Source: Atherinomorus stipes
Lineage: Eukaryota; Chordata; Actinopteri; Atheriniformes; Atherinidae
NCBI GenBank assembly: GCA_023101725.1
Contig: JALJCO010010476.1
Span: forward strand, 124,001-188,000
Direction: 5' to 3'
DNA length: 64,000 nucleotides
The notes below the pieces were generated by a model, which worked only from the letters and a program-made list of their open reading frames with translations, was not told the origin of the DNA and made no database searches. Below, in pieces: positions 22,140-33,500 of the stretch. The translations under genes were made by a program, and so were the position numbers. The first letter of the stretch is position 1. Every line of letters starts with the position of its first letter.

Positions 22140-25100
22140 GTTTGTGTTTTGGGATGTCTGTATGGAGTGGGAAGCTGCATGGGGACGGTGATAGCAGTCC
22201 TGCCGGCCACTGATTAGAGAATTAAAAGACACAGCTGACGTTGACTGTAGCACAGAGAGGACAATTCTAATTAAATCTGTTAAGTGATGCTGATTTTAGA
22301 GGGGCACATGCAGGAACCAGGTGTCTTTGCCAACCGAAGTGGTCACTTTAAATGATTATTTGTGAAGGGGTTGAGTTAACCTTTTATTTTCAATTTTTAT
22401 CTTAGCATTGACTATGCTTTCTATCTTTGACCGCTCTACCAGAACTCTCCCACAATCCCTAAATTATGAAAGGATAGCATGTTTGTAATCACAGTTCCTT
22501 AGTGTCCTAACCAATGTGGGCAAATGCATATTGACTAAACGAGAGAAATATTAAAATGCACTGTATTTCCTTCAGAAAGTCCACATTTGAGATATTCAGT
22601 GCAACATGAAAATAGAAGTCGACACAATCCACAAGTACAACCAGAATACGATTCCTGTTGTCTGAAGTAGTGTTTTTCTCAGCCCTATACTTTGTGCCTA
22701 AGTGTTTGTGAGGCATTTATGCTGATGGAATTGTATGGCTGAGGCCGCGGTGCTCCGGAGTAAGATTGTATTCTCGGTGGGAGTCCGAACAAAAGAGTTG
22801 TAGATCAGCAGTGCTTGGCTGAATATCTTGTAACCATTAAGACTGCAGAGGGGAAAAAAAAACATTTGATGGGAACAAAAAAAGATTGAATAAAAATGGT
22901 CATTTTACAGAAAGAGTATTACATATCCAAGCTTTGGATGGGATGTTTTATGGAGGCCATGCTAACACTACAAAGCATAGTGTTTGTCATGGAAATAAGG
23001 TGGATTACAGTTTTTAAGAACTGAGATCTATGGCAAAGTATAGGATGATGTTTATTGTGGTTATTTAAAAGCAATGACAGATGACAACATGTGTGTATCA
23101 AATAACATTAAGCTTATTTTGCTTTGCGTTAACCACTGATTTAAATCACTCGCATCTCATGCAGCAGACAAAAGAAGACGGAACATTTACAGCTCTCATA
23201 TGCTGTACTTCTGACACAGTCTTCAGCTGGCTGATTTTTAAGTGAAACCATACAAATCCTCTGGAGAGCATGATGGGGGCTTGAGACAAAAAGTGTTTTT
23301 GCATTCTTCTCAGGGTGGTGGTGGCGTTGGCCAACCTAAACTCCACACAGAAGATTATTCATTTGCTGCAGTTTTGAGGCTCTGGGATTGATGAGTTCTT
23401 CCCAGTGGTCTGGGTTGTGGAGAATTTTGTTTTTCATAAAGTGTCAATAAATCTTTCTAGGGCAAGTAATAAAGCTATTTAGAATCACAACATCATAGAA
23501 AAAAGTCTCTTGTTCTGTAAGCACAACCTCAACATGCTGTTTCAGGGTTGGATACCAATAATTTTGCTGTCAGGGGAATGGCAAGAATTAGCAAATTATA
23601 AGCTAATTTGATGTCCTCTCCTAAATATGAAAATATAACACCATGAAAATAAGTGACAACAAGTTTACATTTGGGTTTTTGCAGCCATTATTAGGTGACG
23701 TAGGTGAGATTGTCAAAGCTGTCCAAAAAGAATCCTAAAATGAGCCCAGAAATGTGACAGAATTTTTGTAGAAATTTTCTGTCAGCTCCATCAATCAAAT
23801 GGTGCCACTCTGCCCCAAGGCAAACCACAGTGGCATCAAACCAGAAAAGAGGACAGAGTGGAAAACTGGCTTTAAAACACACACCCAACAAAACAGACCA
23901 CGGCCTGCTGTTGTAAATCACACACTTACCAAAAACCTTTGAAGAATTTATAAAGAAAAAAAAAGAAAAGAAAAGAAGAAGACAAAGAATGTATGAGTTA
24001 TAACAAATAAACATGTGGCACTTTTCAGAGCCTTTACTATGCACAGGGGATTGTGTTGGGAAATTCAATGTTTATTACAAACACTCTGTATCATATTATT
24101 ACAGTGAGGAAATTATCTCTATTTTGGACGACAATAAAAGTGTTACCATGTTGTAATTGTTGCTATTGTGTGATTTCTCTGACACTTCTGTGCTGCAGAA
24201 TAGAGACTGAGTGAATACGGATTGGGGATTTGACAAAAATAACACTTAATGTTTGCATATGAGAGTTTATGCAACAATTTAATCTCATTGGTGCTGTATG
24301 ACCATGATACAGCATACTACTTGGATTTATTGTTGTCACTGTCAGTGCGATGACACATTGTCAGTACAATGCTGAGTGAAAAGAATGCAATAAACAGCTG
24401 AGAGGGGGCTTGGATGGGAGTATTTGATGGAGTTGAGTTCTCTTATTCTCTATAACCAATGTGACAAAAAGTCAAAAAGTGAATAGATGCACCTGCAAAA
24501 TCAAGTGCAATTTAAGAGCACGGCTAAGCCTTTATGTTTGTAAACGTATAGATCAAATTATATTTTGCTCTTTCAGTCAGAGTTAAAGCAGATGTACACT
24601 ATATGTATACACAATATACTAAGAAGTGGTTCTTTACTTTGTCCTCTATACATGAGGGGGAGGAACAAAATATCTAAAACAATTCAGAAAATACCCAATT
24701 TGATGCAACAACACCATTAACTATGACTTTATGTAGACAAACAAATACTATGCATAATTTCTACATAAATATTTCAAACATACAAAAATTCTACCTTTAA
24801 GAAGTGATTTGCATATTGTACTGTTTTACCTTACTGAAATCTGCAGACAGAATCCGCACCTGTACATAGTAGCCAGTGTTTTATCTCAGCTAACAGATAT
24901 TTAGAACAATGCCACAGAACAGGCAGCTTTTATCATCGAGAGAAACCCCACAAACCTCAAAATTTCATAGCTGTTTGGGCCTGCTCTATGTAGGGAGTTT
25001 ACTGTCATTTATTTTTGGAACAAAACCTCTGAAAAGAGAATTTCCTCTTATGTTTTAACTTTGTCATGATATATGCTCATGAATAACACTAAAATAAGAA

Positions 25101-26667
25101 GCTGTAATGCAACTTTGAGCCTTTGTTGTGACTGTACAGTCTGTAACAGTTGATTCTCAAGATTTTAGACAAAGAAAACTATGATACTTTCTGTCTCCAA
25201 TGCTTCTGACCTGTCTCTACCATACATTTAATATTCTGTCCACACTTCTTCATGCTGCACCAGTTTCAATTTTCTTTCACAGGTCCCATTTACAGAGCCT
25301 CCAGTAGGGCAGTTTCTCTCTGTGGGGTCACTCTCTCTTGGACTGGCCTTCATGAAAACAACTGTCAATATGTTAATACGAAACACTCAGAGCCATTGTG
25401 GTCTCAGCCAGTTACATTTCACATGCCTGCAACAAGCCACTGAAGACATCTCAGCTCGTTCGATGTAACAGGCTTTTGGATGAGTTAATATTTTGCGGCT
25501 AATTTCCTATCCATAATTGAGCTTTGTTAATAAACTGTAACTTTTCTATCAGCATGATACTGAAAGAGAAATAATAGATCAAAAGATTCATGCAACGGGT
25601 CAAAGATTTCACTGTTCATGGTTGCAGCTGCCACATCGAATCTTTATAGATGCAGAGAAACTCCCACTGAGTAATTGCTCCGTAAACTTCAGATTCCTCT
25701 CATGAGGTGAACACAAGGTTTGTCAATATATTCTCATTTCCTTTGTTTGCAGCACCAGGTGAAGACAACATACAGATCTAAAGATGAACACAATGGACGT
25801 TTCATGCTCGTGTAGACCACTGCATCCATCAACAAGTTGCATTTGTATTGCTTTTAGGATATTTGACTTTTCCCTTTAACTTGGAGGTCTTGTGGAAATT
25901 GTTGATCCGCTTCCAAGGAGTCTTGGAGTAAGACAGACGTAGCTGCAAGGTTTTTCTAAAGCTGTTTCCATTGGCCTGTGTTTACCTGACACTTGGATTG
26001 ACAGCAGAGTGATTGGAAATATCCACCATTCACTGCCGTGAGCTCCTGAGTGCACAGAAAGTGCTTTTGTAGTCTGGCTGTAATGGGCCAAGCTTGAATT
26101 GAAGGTTGGGAGAAATAGCCTCACTGCGGTCGCGCACTGTGAGGAACTGACACACCACAAATAATACTCAGAAGTGGGGTCCTGATAGCATCACAGCAAC
26201 AGAGCATGCACAATAGCATGCAGACTCTCATTTCAATGCTCTTTGACAATGTCGTAATGTGCACAGTCAGATGGGGGCAAAGAAATAGTCAAATCAAACT
26301 TCTGTCTTATTCTATAATATTGACAACATAAAAAAAATCCAATTTCTTTTCTATAAGGCATAACTAGTTTGCAAGAAGAAAGAGCTCTAAATCAGTATTT
26401 GTTTTTATTAGTATCGAGCTGGTGCTTAAGCTCATTCGTATTTCAATCAAATATGTCCTCGACAAGCAGAGGTAAAATTCTTGGTCCAGAAATTAAAAAT
26501 CCCATCCAGCAGTTGTTCCAACTTATCACTAAAGCAGCTGAATTTAATCAGTATAGCTCCTCTGTAGGTAGTTGAGCTCGTTAGTGAAAACACCTGTTCT
26601 AAATGTACAGGCAGAACCAAAAATATGGCAGGATTTTTACTTTATGGCACCTGGATTTTCTACCTCT
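22140..26667. other. OLA1-SP3 intergenic region, proximal part
   Basis: No exon-like segment or long coding frame was recognised on either strand. The sequence is AT-rich with A-runs near 22853 and 23956-23980. The stretch 23690-23940 is slightly more balanced in composition. Nothing else is supported. Confidence 0.65.
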
Positions 26668-26675
26668 GTCTACAA

Positions 26676-26874
26676 CAGGGATCCCCAATTTCGGTCCTCG
26701 AGGGCCGGTGTCCTGCAGGTATTAGGAGCTCCCTTGCTGCAACATACCTGACTCCAATCAGTGGGTAATTAGCAAACTTAGCACACTTGCACATGTCACA
26801 AGGTGTGTTGCAGCCGGGCAGCTCATTATACCTGCAGGACACCGGCCCTCGAGGACCGGAATTGGGGATCCCTG
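26676..26874. mobile_element. hAT-type MITE with perfect 8-bp target duplication
   Basis: This is a 199-bp element whose two ends are near-perfect inverted repeats of about 45 bases (5' CAGGGATCCCCAATTTCGGT; the 3' end, reverse-complemented, differs by one base over this span). It is flanked on both sides by GTCTACAA (26668-26675 and 26875-26882). An 8-bp duplication and CAGGG-type ends are hallmarks of the hAT superfamily. There is no coding capacity, so it must have moved with transposase from elsewhere. The intact duplication suggests it is fairly young. Confidence 0.9.
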
Positions 26875-27444
26875 GTCTACAAGTTCTGTTCATTTTCTCA
26901 CACACCTACCAACTTAGCTTTGAAGACCCACAACGTAACTTTTAGCAATTTTCTCAGTGACGTGCCCCCTATCAATGGCTAAACTGGCATCCATCTTGCA
27001 TCTTACAGTACCTGTACCATGAGCTCACTCAAGCCAGTAAAAGACAGTCATGTCTCGTCTCTTGTTCTGTCCCTTCCTCCCTCTCTTTCCCTCTCTTCCT
27101 CCAGCAATGTTTCCTTGCATTTCTTTGCCAAATCCCCCATGATGTGCATTCAAAACACCCGCTGTGTTCCTATCTGGTTTATATCCATTTGCTAGCTCAT
27201 GATGTGGTGCATAACCAATAGTTGGCTGTAACATCACGGATTGGGAGAAGTTGCATAGTGTAGTTTCTCAACCTCAAGACGCCACTGGGCAATAACAGCT
27301 CCATAAATGCGAATAATGAATGTTGTTGTGCCATCAAAACAAGTTAGAAACGCATATTTTTAAGGTTGAAAAGTTACGTTGTGGGTCTTTAAAGCAATGT
27401 CAATCCAATACTTTACGTAAGTTTATGGTATTTAACCTTATAAG

Positions 27445-28051
27445 TAGGGCTGAGACAACAAGTCGACGTAATCGCTTACATTGTGAGATCGACGCTACGT
27501 CTTGAAACATTTGAGACCTGTTTGAGCTCCATCTGCTGGCCGGGGGTGTGTACTGCAGCTGAGGGAAGAGCTGCAGGGAGCTGTCTTGTCTGACTCAGTA
27601 CATAATAAAAGATACGTTCTCAACCTTTTGTTGGTGTTTCATCTGTCGGTAATATCTTGGAATTATTCTCTGGGATAAATAAAGTATTTTTACTTCATAT
27701 AAATGTTAAATTCTGAATGTTATTTATCTTCATTACTAATTTTGTTGGAAAAGCGTTTTTTCTATTAGCCAAAAGCCCCCAAGTTTACATTACTATATTA
27801 TTTCAATAACTCTAAGTATTTTGGGTGACTTTTATATTTTTCTATTAAATGCTAAACATCAGAATGTATTATTTTGTCCTCATGCACTCTTATGTAAATT
27901 TTATTTTGGAATTTTGAGTTGAGTAATAAAAATATAGTGCAATGTTAAGAAATACGTGTTCTTTTTTCATTATATTACATTTTTTCATTTTTTTATATAA
28001 AATCGATACATTAATCGTTTTTTAAAAAATATATAGTTTATCCCAGCCCTA
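27445..28051. mobile_element. hAT-like nonautonomous element
   Basis: The element starts TAGGGCTGAGACAACAAG and ends with the reverse complement of TAGGGCTGGGATAAACTA. The flanks CTTATAAG (27437-27444) and CTTCTAAA (28052-28059) agree at 6 of 8 positions, fitting an aged 8-bp hAT duplication. The interior is AT-rich with no transposase frame. The 607-bp length fits a deletion derivative. Confidence 0.75.
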
Positions 28052-28059
28052 CTTCTAAA

Positions 28060-28789
28060 ATTACCAATGACTGAATGATGTCTCTACTATTGATGTCTTG
28101 TTCTTTTTTATACAAATGCTGTTAAAAATAATAATGATAATAATTGCCTTTACAGGGCTGACAAAGCATCATTTGATTAACTTAATTTTAATTTAAGGGG
28201 GGAAAGCAGGATTGCCATTAAACACTTAAACAAAAATTTCTGCTTGCAAATAAAAAAAGTTATTTGGATTTGTGATAACAGAAGCAGTTATAGATCAGTA
28301 ATTTCATTAATCTTTTTGTTTTCTTTTGACACATTCATTTAACTAAATTTAATCTAATCTAATTTTTGCTTTTTGTTTTATTTTCTTTTATCATCCTGCA
28401 TCACACGGGGCCATAATTAGAGTCTTAAATACAGTAAAATATTTAAGTGGGACAGATTTGAGGTGCAGTATATAATGGTGGGGGGGAGGACACGTTTTAT
28501 GCACTGATTTATTTTGAAGTTAGTATAGCTACAAGCAATGAAAATGGTCTTAAAGCTTAAAATATCTGAGATAATGAAGATTCCACATTTCTATCTATTT
28601 AATCTTACCAAACAAACAATCTATAGTGATTTCCCTCATGAAAGAACTGAGAGCTACTTCTTCCACATACATGACTTATGCCTAGATAGTGTTGTAAATC
28701 TAACTTCTGGTGGAGATGGAGTTTGTACTGTGTTAAATGTCTTAACTGTAAAATGTAGCCTACTTTTCACCGTTGCAAGTGTACAGAAT
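28060..28789. other. intergenic, AT-rich
   Basis: AT-rich sequence with ATA/TAA-rich runs near 28128-28142 and a short G run near 28481. No gene or element was recognised. Confidence 0.6.
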
Positions 28790-29363
28790 TGTTACGACCC
28801 AGGGGTTAAAGGGCCATCAACTTAATACAAAGTAAACATAGAAATGTAAAAACAAATCCATTTCTTTTACAATCAAACCCAAAACTACACAAATAAACCA
28901 AGTTTAACATAAAGATCTAACCCATTGCCTCACATACAAACTACAAAAGAACCAAGGCACAGAAGGGAAACACCAGAACTAAAGGCAAGACCAAAACTAG
29001 TAACAAACTAAACCAAAGACACCAAACCAAAAAGGGAAAACAAAAACACAAAAGAGCAGCAGATCAGCCAGGAGAGCTGATCAGGGGACCACTGCTTACG
29101 CAGCCTGCTCTTAGCTCCCAAAGGTGGAATTGTCTGGCGTGGAGTTATCTACTACAGGTGAGGGTGATGACCAGATGAATGACAGGTTCAGGAGCCAACC
29201 AGAGGTGGAGAGGGAACTGTTGTCCAATCAGGAGGGAAAGATGAGAGGATGGCAGGTAATGGGTATAACGGATGCAGATGGTTGGATGGTGATGAGCTGG
29301 TGATTGGCTGAACACTGGAAAAAACTGTCAGTTGAAGGTCAGGCCACAGCCTGCGACGTAACA
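28790..29363. mobile_element. interspersed repeat with TGTTACG...CGTAACA ends (possible solo LTR)
   Basis: The segment begins TGTTACGACCC and ends GCGACGTAACA, so the ends form a short inverted repeat with TG...CA termini as in LTRs. The A/C-rich interior gives way to a GA-rich part and differs sharply from the AT-rich flanks. No clear target duplication was found, so a DNA-transposon origin is also possible. No coding frame was seen. Confidence 0.45.
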
Positions 29364-29619
29364 ATATATAATTTCTCTATATGGTATATAGTGAAATGCT
29401 TGAACTCTAAGCTGTGTAATTTTTACTTATCTTCCTCCTTCACTCCTGTATGGGATATCTATTATTTGTGCAAATTATTATGACTTCTAGTTATGCTTTA
29501 AGTGTTATGCAAGTGCAAAGATGCAAGGGCCATTGCTTGTGTACGCACCAATTCTCACATTTAGATAGATACTAAATATAATCATGAATCTCACTTCAAA
29601 CACAACTATATACAATCGA

Positions 29620-29695
29620 CGCACACACACACACATGCACACACACCCCACACCCTTTGTTTTTGTTTTTTGTTTGTTTGTTTGTTTGTTTTTGA
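29620..29695. repeat. CA and TTTG microsatellites
   Basis: An (AC)n run near 29621-29647 is followed by a (TTTG)n run near 29667-29692. Ordinary simple repeats. Confidence 0.85.
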
Positions 29696-30200
29696 AGTTG
29701 TCAGGACACTTGTGGACCAGCTTTTAAGATTCAGTTGATGTTGGTTGAAGCACTTCTGGGCATAAGTTTGTGCTGATTGCACACAAAGAATGACAAGTGC
29801 CAATAAACATGTATTCACATGTTAACAGGGGTACATAAAATTTAATTTAAAATTTACAGTGATCAGAAATAGCAGCTAAGGGAAAAGTATGTAACTAGGT
29901 TGCAGTTATTAATTTCAACATCAGTAAAATTCAGTGCATTAATTTGCATCTTTTCACAGATGGAAAGTCTTGATTGGAAAAGAAAGTACAATTATGTCTA
30001 TTACATTTAACTTTAAGTAATTCAAATAGAACCATAATTTGTTGTATTTTAACTTAACTGTTATCTATTATATTTTTAATAATCTTTCCCAACTTAAGCT
30101 ATAATTAGTAACCTTACTAAAACAGTTTGACTAACTGGTAAGAACAATGTAAATACAATCTTCACTGCCACCTACACTGTAACACTGAACATGAATAGTA
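29696..30200. other. intergenic upstream of SP3 promoter
   Basis: AT-rich sequence without a recognised gene, element or strong motif. Confidence 0.6.
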
Positions 30201-30224
30201 AACAGGAAAAGAATCCAACAAAAA

Positions 30225-30500
30225 GTGATTGACGCGTCAGCTGGCAAGTAATATCACAGTGAGAACATGAATAGCCAATCACCTTCACGTAGAACGGTGG
30301 GATTTCCTGTATGTGACGCAGATACTCCCAGTCAACAGTGGAGGCCCCACCCTTTGTGTTACCTACCACCCGTCAATCAAAATATAAAAAAAATCTGACA
30401 GTTATCACCTATTTGTGCGCGAATACAATCAATTCAATCTGCTTATCATGTCCCGTGGTTTGTGACTATCGGAACGCTCCATTTTAAGACAAGTCACACT
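30225..30500 (+). promoter_or_regulatory. SP3 promoter and 5' untranslated region
   Basis: The 275 bases before the SP3 start hold a TGACGCGTCA palindrome (30230-30239, CRE-like), a CCAAT box (30275-30279), a CCCCACCC box (30345-30352, a CACC/GT box of the kind bound by Sp and KLF factors) and a TATA-like AATATAAAA (30381-30389). If the last is used, transcription would start near 30410, leaving roughly 90 bases of leader. The CCCCACCC box makes autoregulation possible. The start site itself is inferred. Confidence 0.5.
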
Positions 30501-30507
30501 ATGACCG
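30501..30507 (+). CDS. sp3: SP3 coding exon 1 (7 coding bases, start codon)
   Basis: ATGACCG followed by donor GTACGT. Joined to exon 2 it reads MTAPEQP, as in other SP3 proteins, which fixes this start. A second in-frame ATG is at codon 13. Confidence 0.9.
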
Positions 30508-33500
30508 GTACGTAATATCTATTATTTTTCACCCACGAAAGCTAACGAGCTATCTCGGGCATCCTCTGGCTAAATTAGCTCGCTAGCAGGCTAGCAGGGA
30601 TGCTCATTGGTGATATTGCTAATCATCGCCGGCTAAGTTAGCGGTTTAAGCTAATGCTGTGCTTGTTAGCTTAGCCTGCTGGATTAGCTTGTTTAGGACA
30701 TATCACCAGTCATCTCCCGTTCAGCAAATCTTTAGTTCATTGCAGTTCCGTGCATATTAGCGCTGTTATTGGTGAAAGTGCTGTTATTGTGGTGGCTTTA
30801 TTGTTCACTAATTTACCTACGCTTCAGGATACTTCTCTCCCGTGTGAATCTCAGGTATGTGTAGCTAACATTAGCATCCGCTGTCTCTGACTTTGCCAAC
30901 CTTTTGCTTATTTTTGTTACATAGCGCCAGAACAGCCGCTGAAACCAGATGAGATGGCTGCCCTGGACGTGGACGGCAGTCAGAGCAATTTTATACAGCA
31001 GGGGGAAGGCAGGGGCAATCAGGTAAGATTTTGGTCCTGATTCTACAACACATTGTATGTCGATGTTGCGATCTCGTTACCTGAGTGGTGCCTACTGACG
31101 ATCACAAATTTCAAAACCTGGAGGGGGTAAACGTACCCTCGTTTGAACCTCTCAGGCAACACATCCTCTCAGGCTCCCTTCAAACCCCGCCTCCTTTACT
31201 AGGATAGAAGTGATGGACTGGACCTTCACATTATAACGATGTTATCCTAGGTGCTGCCTGAGGGGCTCAATACTGAAGGAGAAAGTCCTTTTCATTATTT
31301 AGCAATGAGTCACTCTTTGTGTGGCCCTGACTAATGGCCACCCACTTTCTTCCCTTTAAACTTGCTTATTGTGGGTAGGACACTCAGCCATCACCCCTCG
31401 ACCTGCTAGCAACGACCTGCACTAAGGTTGGGTCACCATCGTCAGAGGTGAACAGAGGTGCTGCCGCTGATGTGGTAAGTCAGCACCTCTGCTACATCTG
31501 ATAGAAAAATAGCTTCTGTATTTTGATATCAAGCTGGAGAAAATCCCATCATTATGTCCTTAAACTCTGTTTAGTCTAGCTAAACCCTGTGGCCCCACAT
31601 GTAACAGGCTGAACAGCAATATAGTTTGGAGTGGATTCAAACTTATCATATTTTGTGTGTTGTAGTTTTGTTGGTTCATATCCTTGATGACTGATGAAAT
31701 ATAGCCATCAGTTAAGGAGCAAAGGTAGAGGGATTCTTTTAGCTGTCCATTTTTAGCTGGCTTTGGTCAAGAAGATTTCTATGCTTTTATTAGGTGGCTT
31801 TCATTTGTGCTTTTTATAATTATTTGGATTGAAATGGGGTTTAGTTGCTATCAAAAAATCTGTGAAATCAGAATTTGTGATCTTTTGAAGTTTTCTTTAT
31901 TTGTTTTCAGACTTTTCCATACATTTTGATTAGTTAAAAACATTTGTATATATTTTATGATATGAAAGCTGCTGGTCAGTTTGCTTGAGTTTATCTTTTT
32001 CCTAAATACTTTGATTATCAGTACTGTGAATAACAAACATCACTTTAGGAAACTGAATAAATTATCTGTTGCTCAGTTATGTGACGCCACAGTCTAAGAT
32101 TGGATTAGATTGTTTGGAAAAAAAACTAAATCTCAGTTTCTTATGTTCTGTCATCAAAGCTTCAGTAGTTATGTATAAAAATATATTTTAAAAGATTTTT
32201 TTGATGGTTTTGCTTCTAATTTGCCCCATGTTATTGTTATATTCAACCTAAGTGTATCATATTTTATTAAATCTCTCAATCAAAACATTAATTTTGTTAT
32301 GAAGAAAGATGTGACAGGTCCAAGAGTCACATTAAAGCCTAAAAAAACCTTAAGTTTATTCATAGGTAATAAACACTTTATTTTAACTGTTAGTTTATTT
32401 ATGTGAGTAGATATCTTTTCCTCTTCATATCTGTTTGATATGTGTGACACAATTTCAGGTACGTTTCTCCATTTTCCAAGTTAATTTTGGCTGTTAGGAT
32501 GTCATTCAAAACCTTAATGAAGTCCACCCGAAATGGTATACCTGGCACCAGAGAAGACTAATAAAAGAATGGAGCTGTAAGGTGAAACGGGTGCTTTGGT
32601 CAGTGGAGGTTTCTATGGCGGGCCTATATGTGCCCCTGATGATGCAACATGTTTGAATGGGATAATGTTTGAGTTATCTGTCAGACTTCAGATGCATTTT
32701 CAGGATGCAATTGGTTATATTTCCACTACAGTCGTAATGCAGCAAGACCAAAGGAAAAGAAGTGTGAAAAGCCACAAATTAAAGTGTATAAGACTACCAG
32801 CATATATATGAAATAAATTTCCCTTGTCTTCCATTAGCCAAAGGCTCTATTTATATACTTTGTGCTTAAATATTTATTATGTTTTTTATTGTCACTCATT
32901 TTTTTTTTCTTAGATATCAGATCCATCTCCACAACTTACTGAGACTGACAAATGGGAGGTCCTAACACCCACAACAACAGCAAAGGATGAGTCTGGAATA
33001 ATACAAATCCAAAGTCAAGGCATATTGACATCAAATGGACAGTATGTTCTGCCTCTCCAAAACTTACAGAGTCAGCCAATCTTTGTGACGTCGGGAACAG
33101 ACGACTCCTCTGCCAATTCAGTGCCTAACATTCAGTACCAAGTAATTCCTCAGATTCAGACAGCAGATGGACAGCTGAGCTTCTCCACATCCAGCGTAGA
33201 AGGACCAACTCTGAGTCAGGATGCTGCGGGGCAAATTCAGATTCTACCTGATGGTAGCCAGAGTCTCAGTGTGACATCAACTGCAAGCATCCTTAACAAC
33301 AACCAGAACCTCATTTCACAGACTGCTAATGTCCAGCAGATTCAAGGAGTTTCTATTGGCAGCTCCACTTTCAACAACCAGGGCCAGGTTGTTACCAATG
33401 TGCCTGTGGGCTTGCCTGGGAACATCACCTTTGTTCCTATTAACAGCGTTGACTTGGACTCCCTTGGTCTGTCGGGTGCTCAGACGATAGCAACAGGGGT

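Noticed and set aside
23691..24068. 125-codon minus-strand open stretch between OLA1 and SP3
   Set aside because: It includes a poly-A/poly-T translated run and no known domain; no exon structure.
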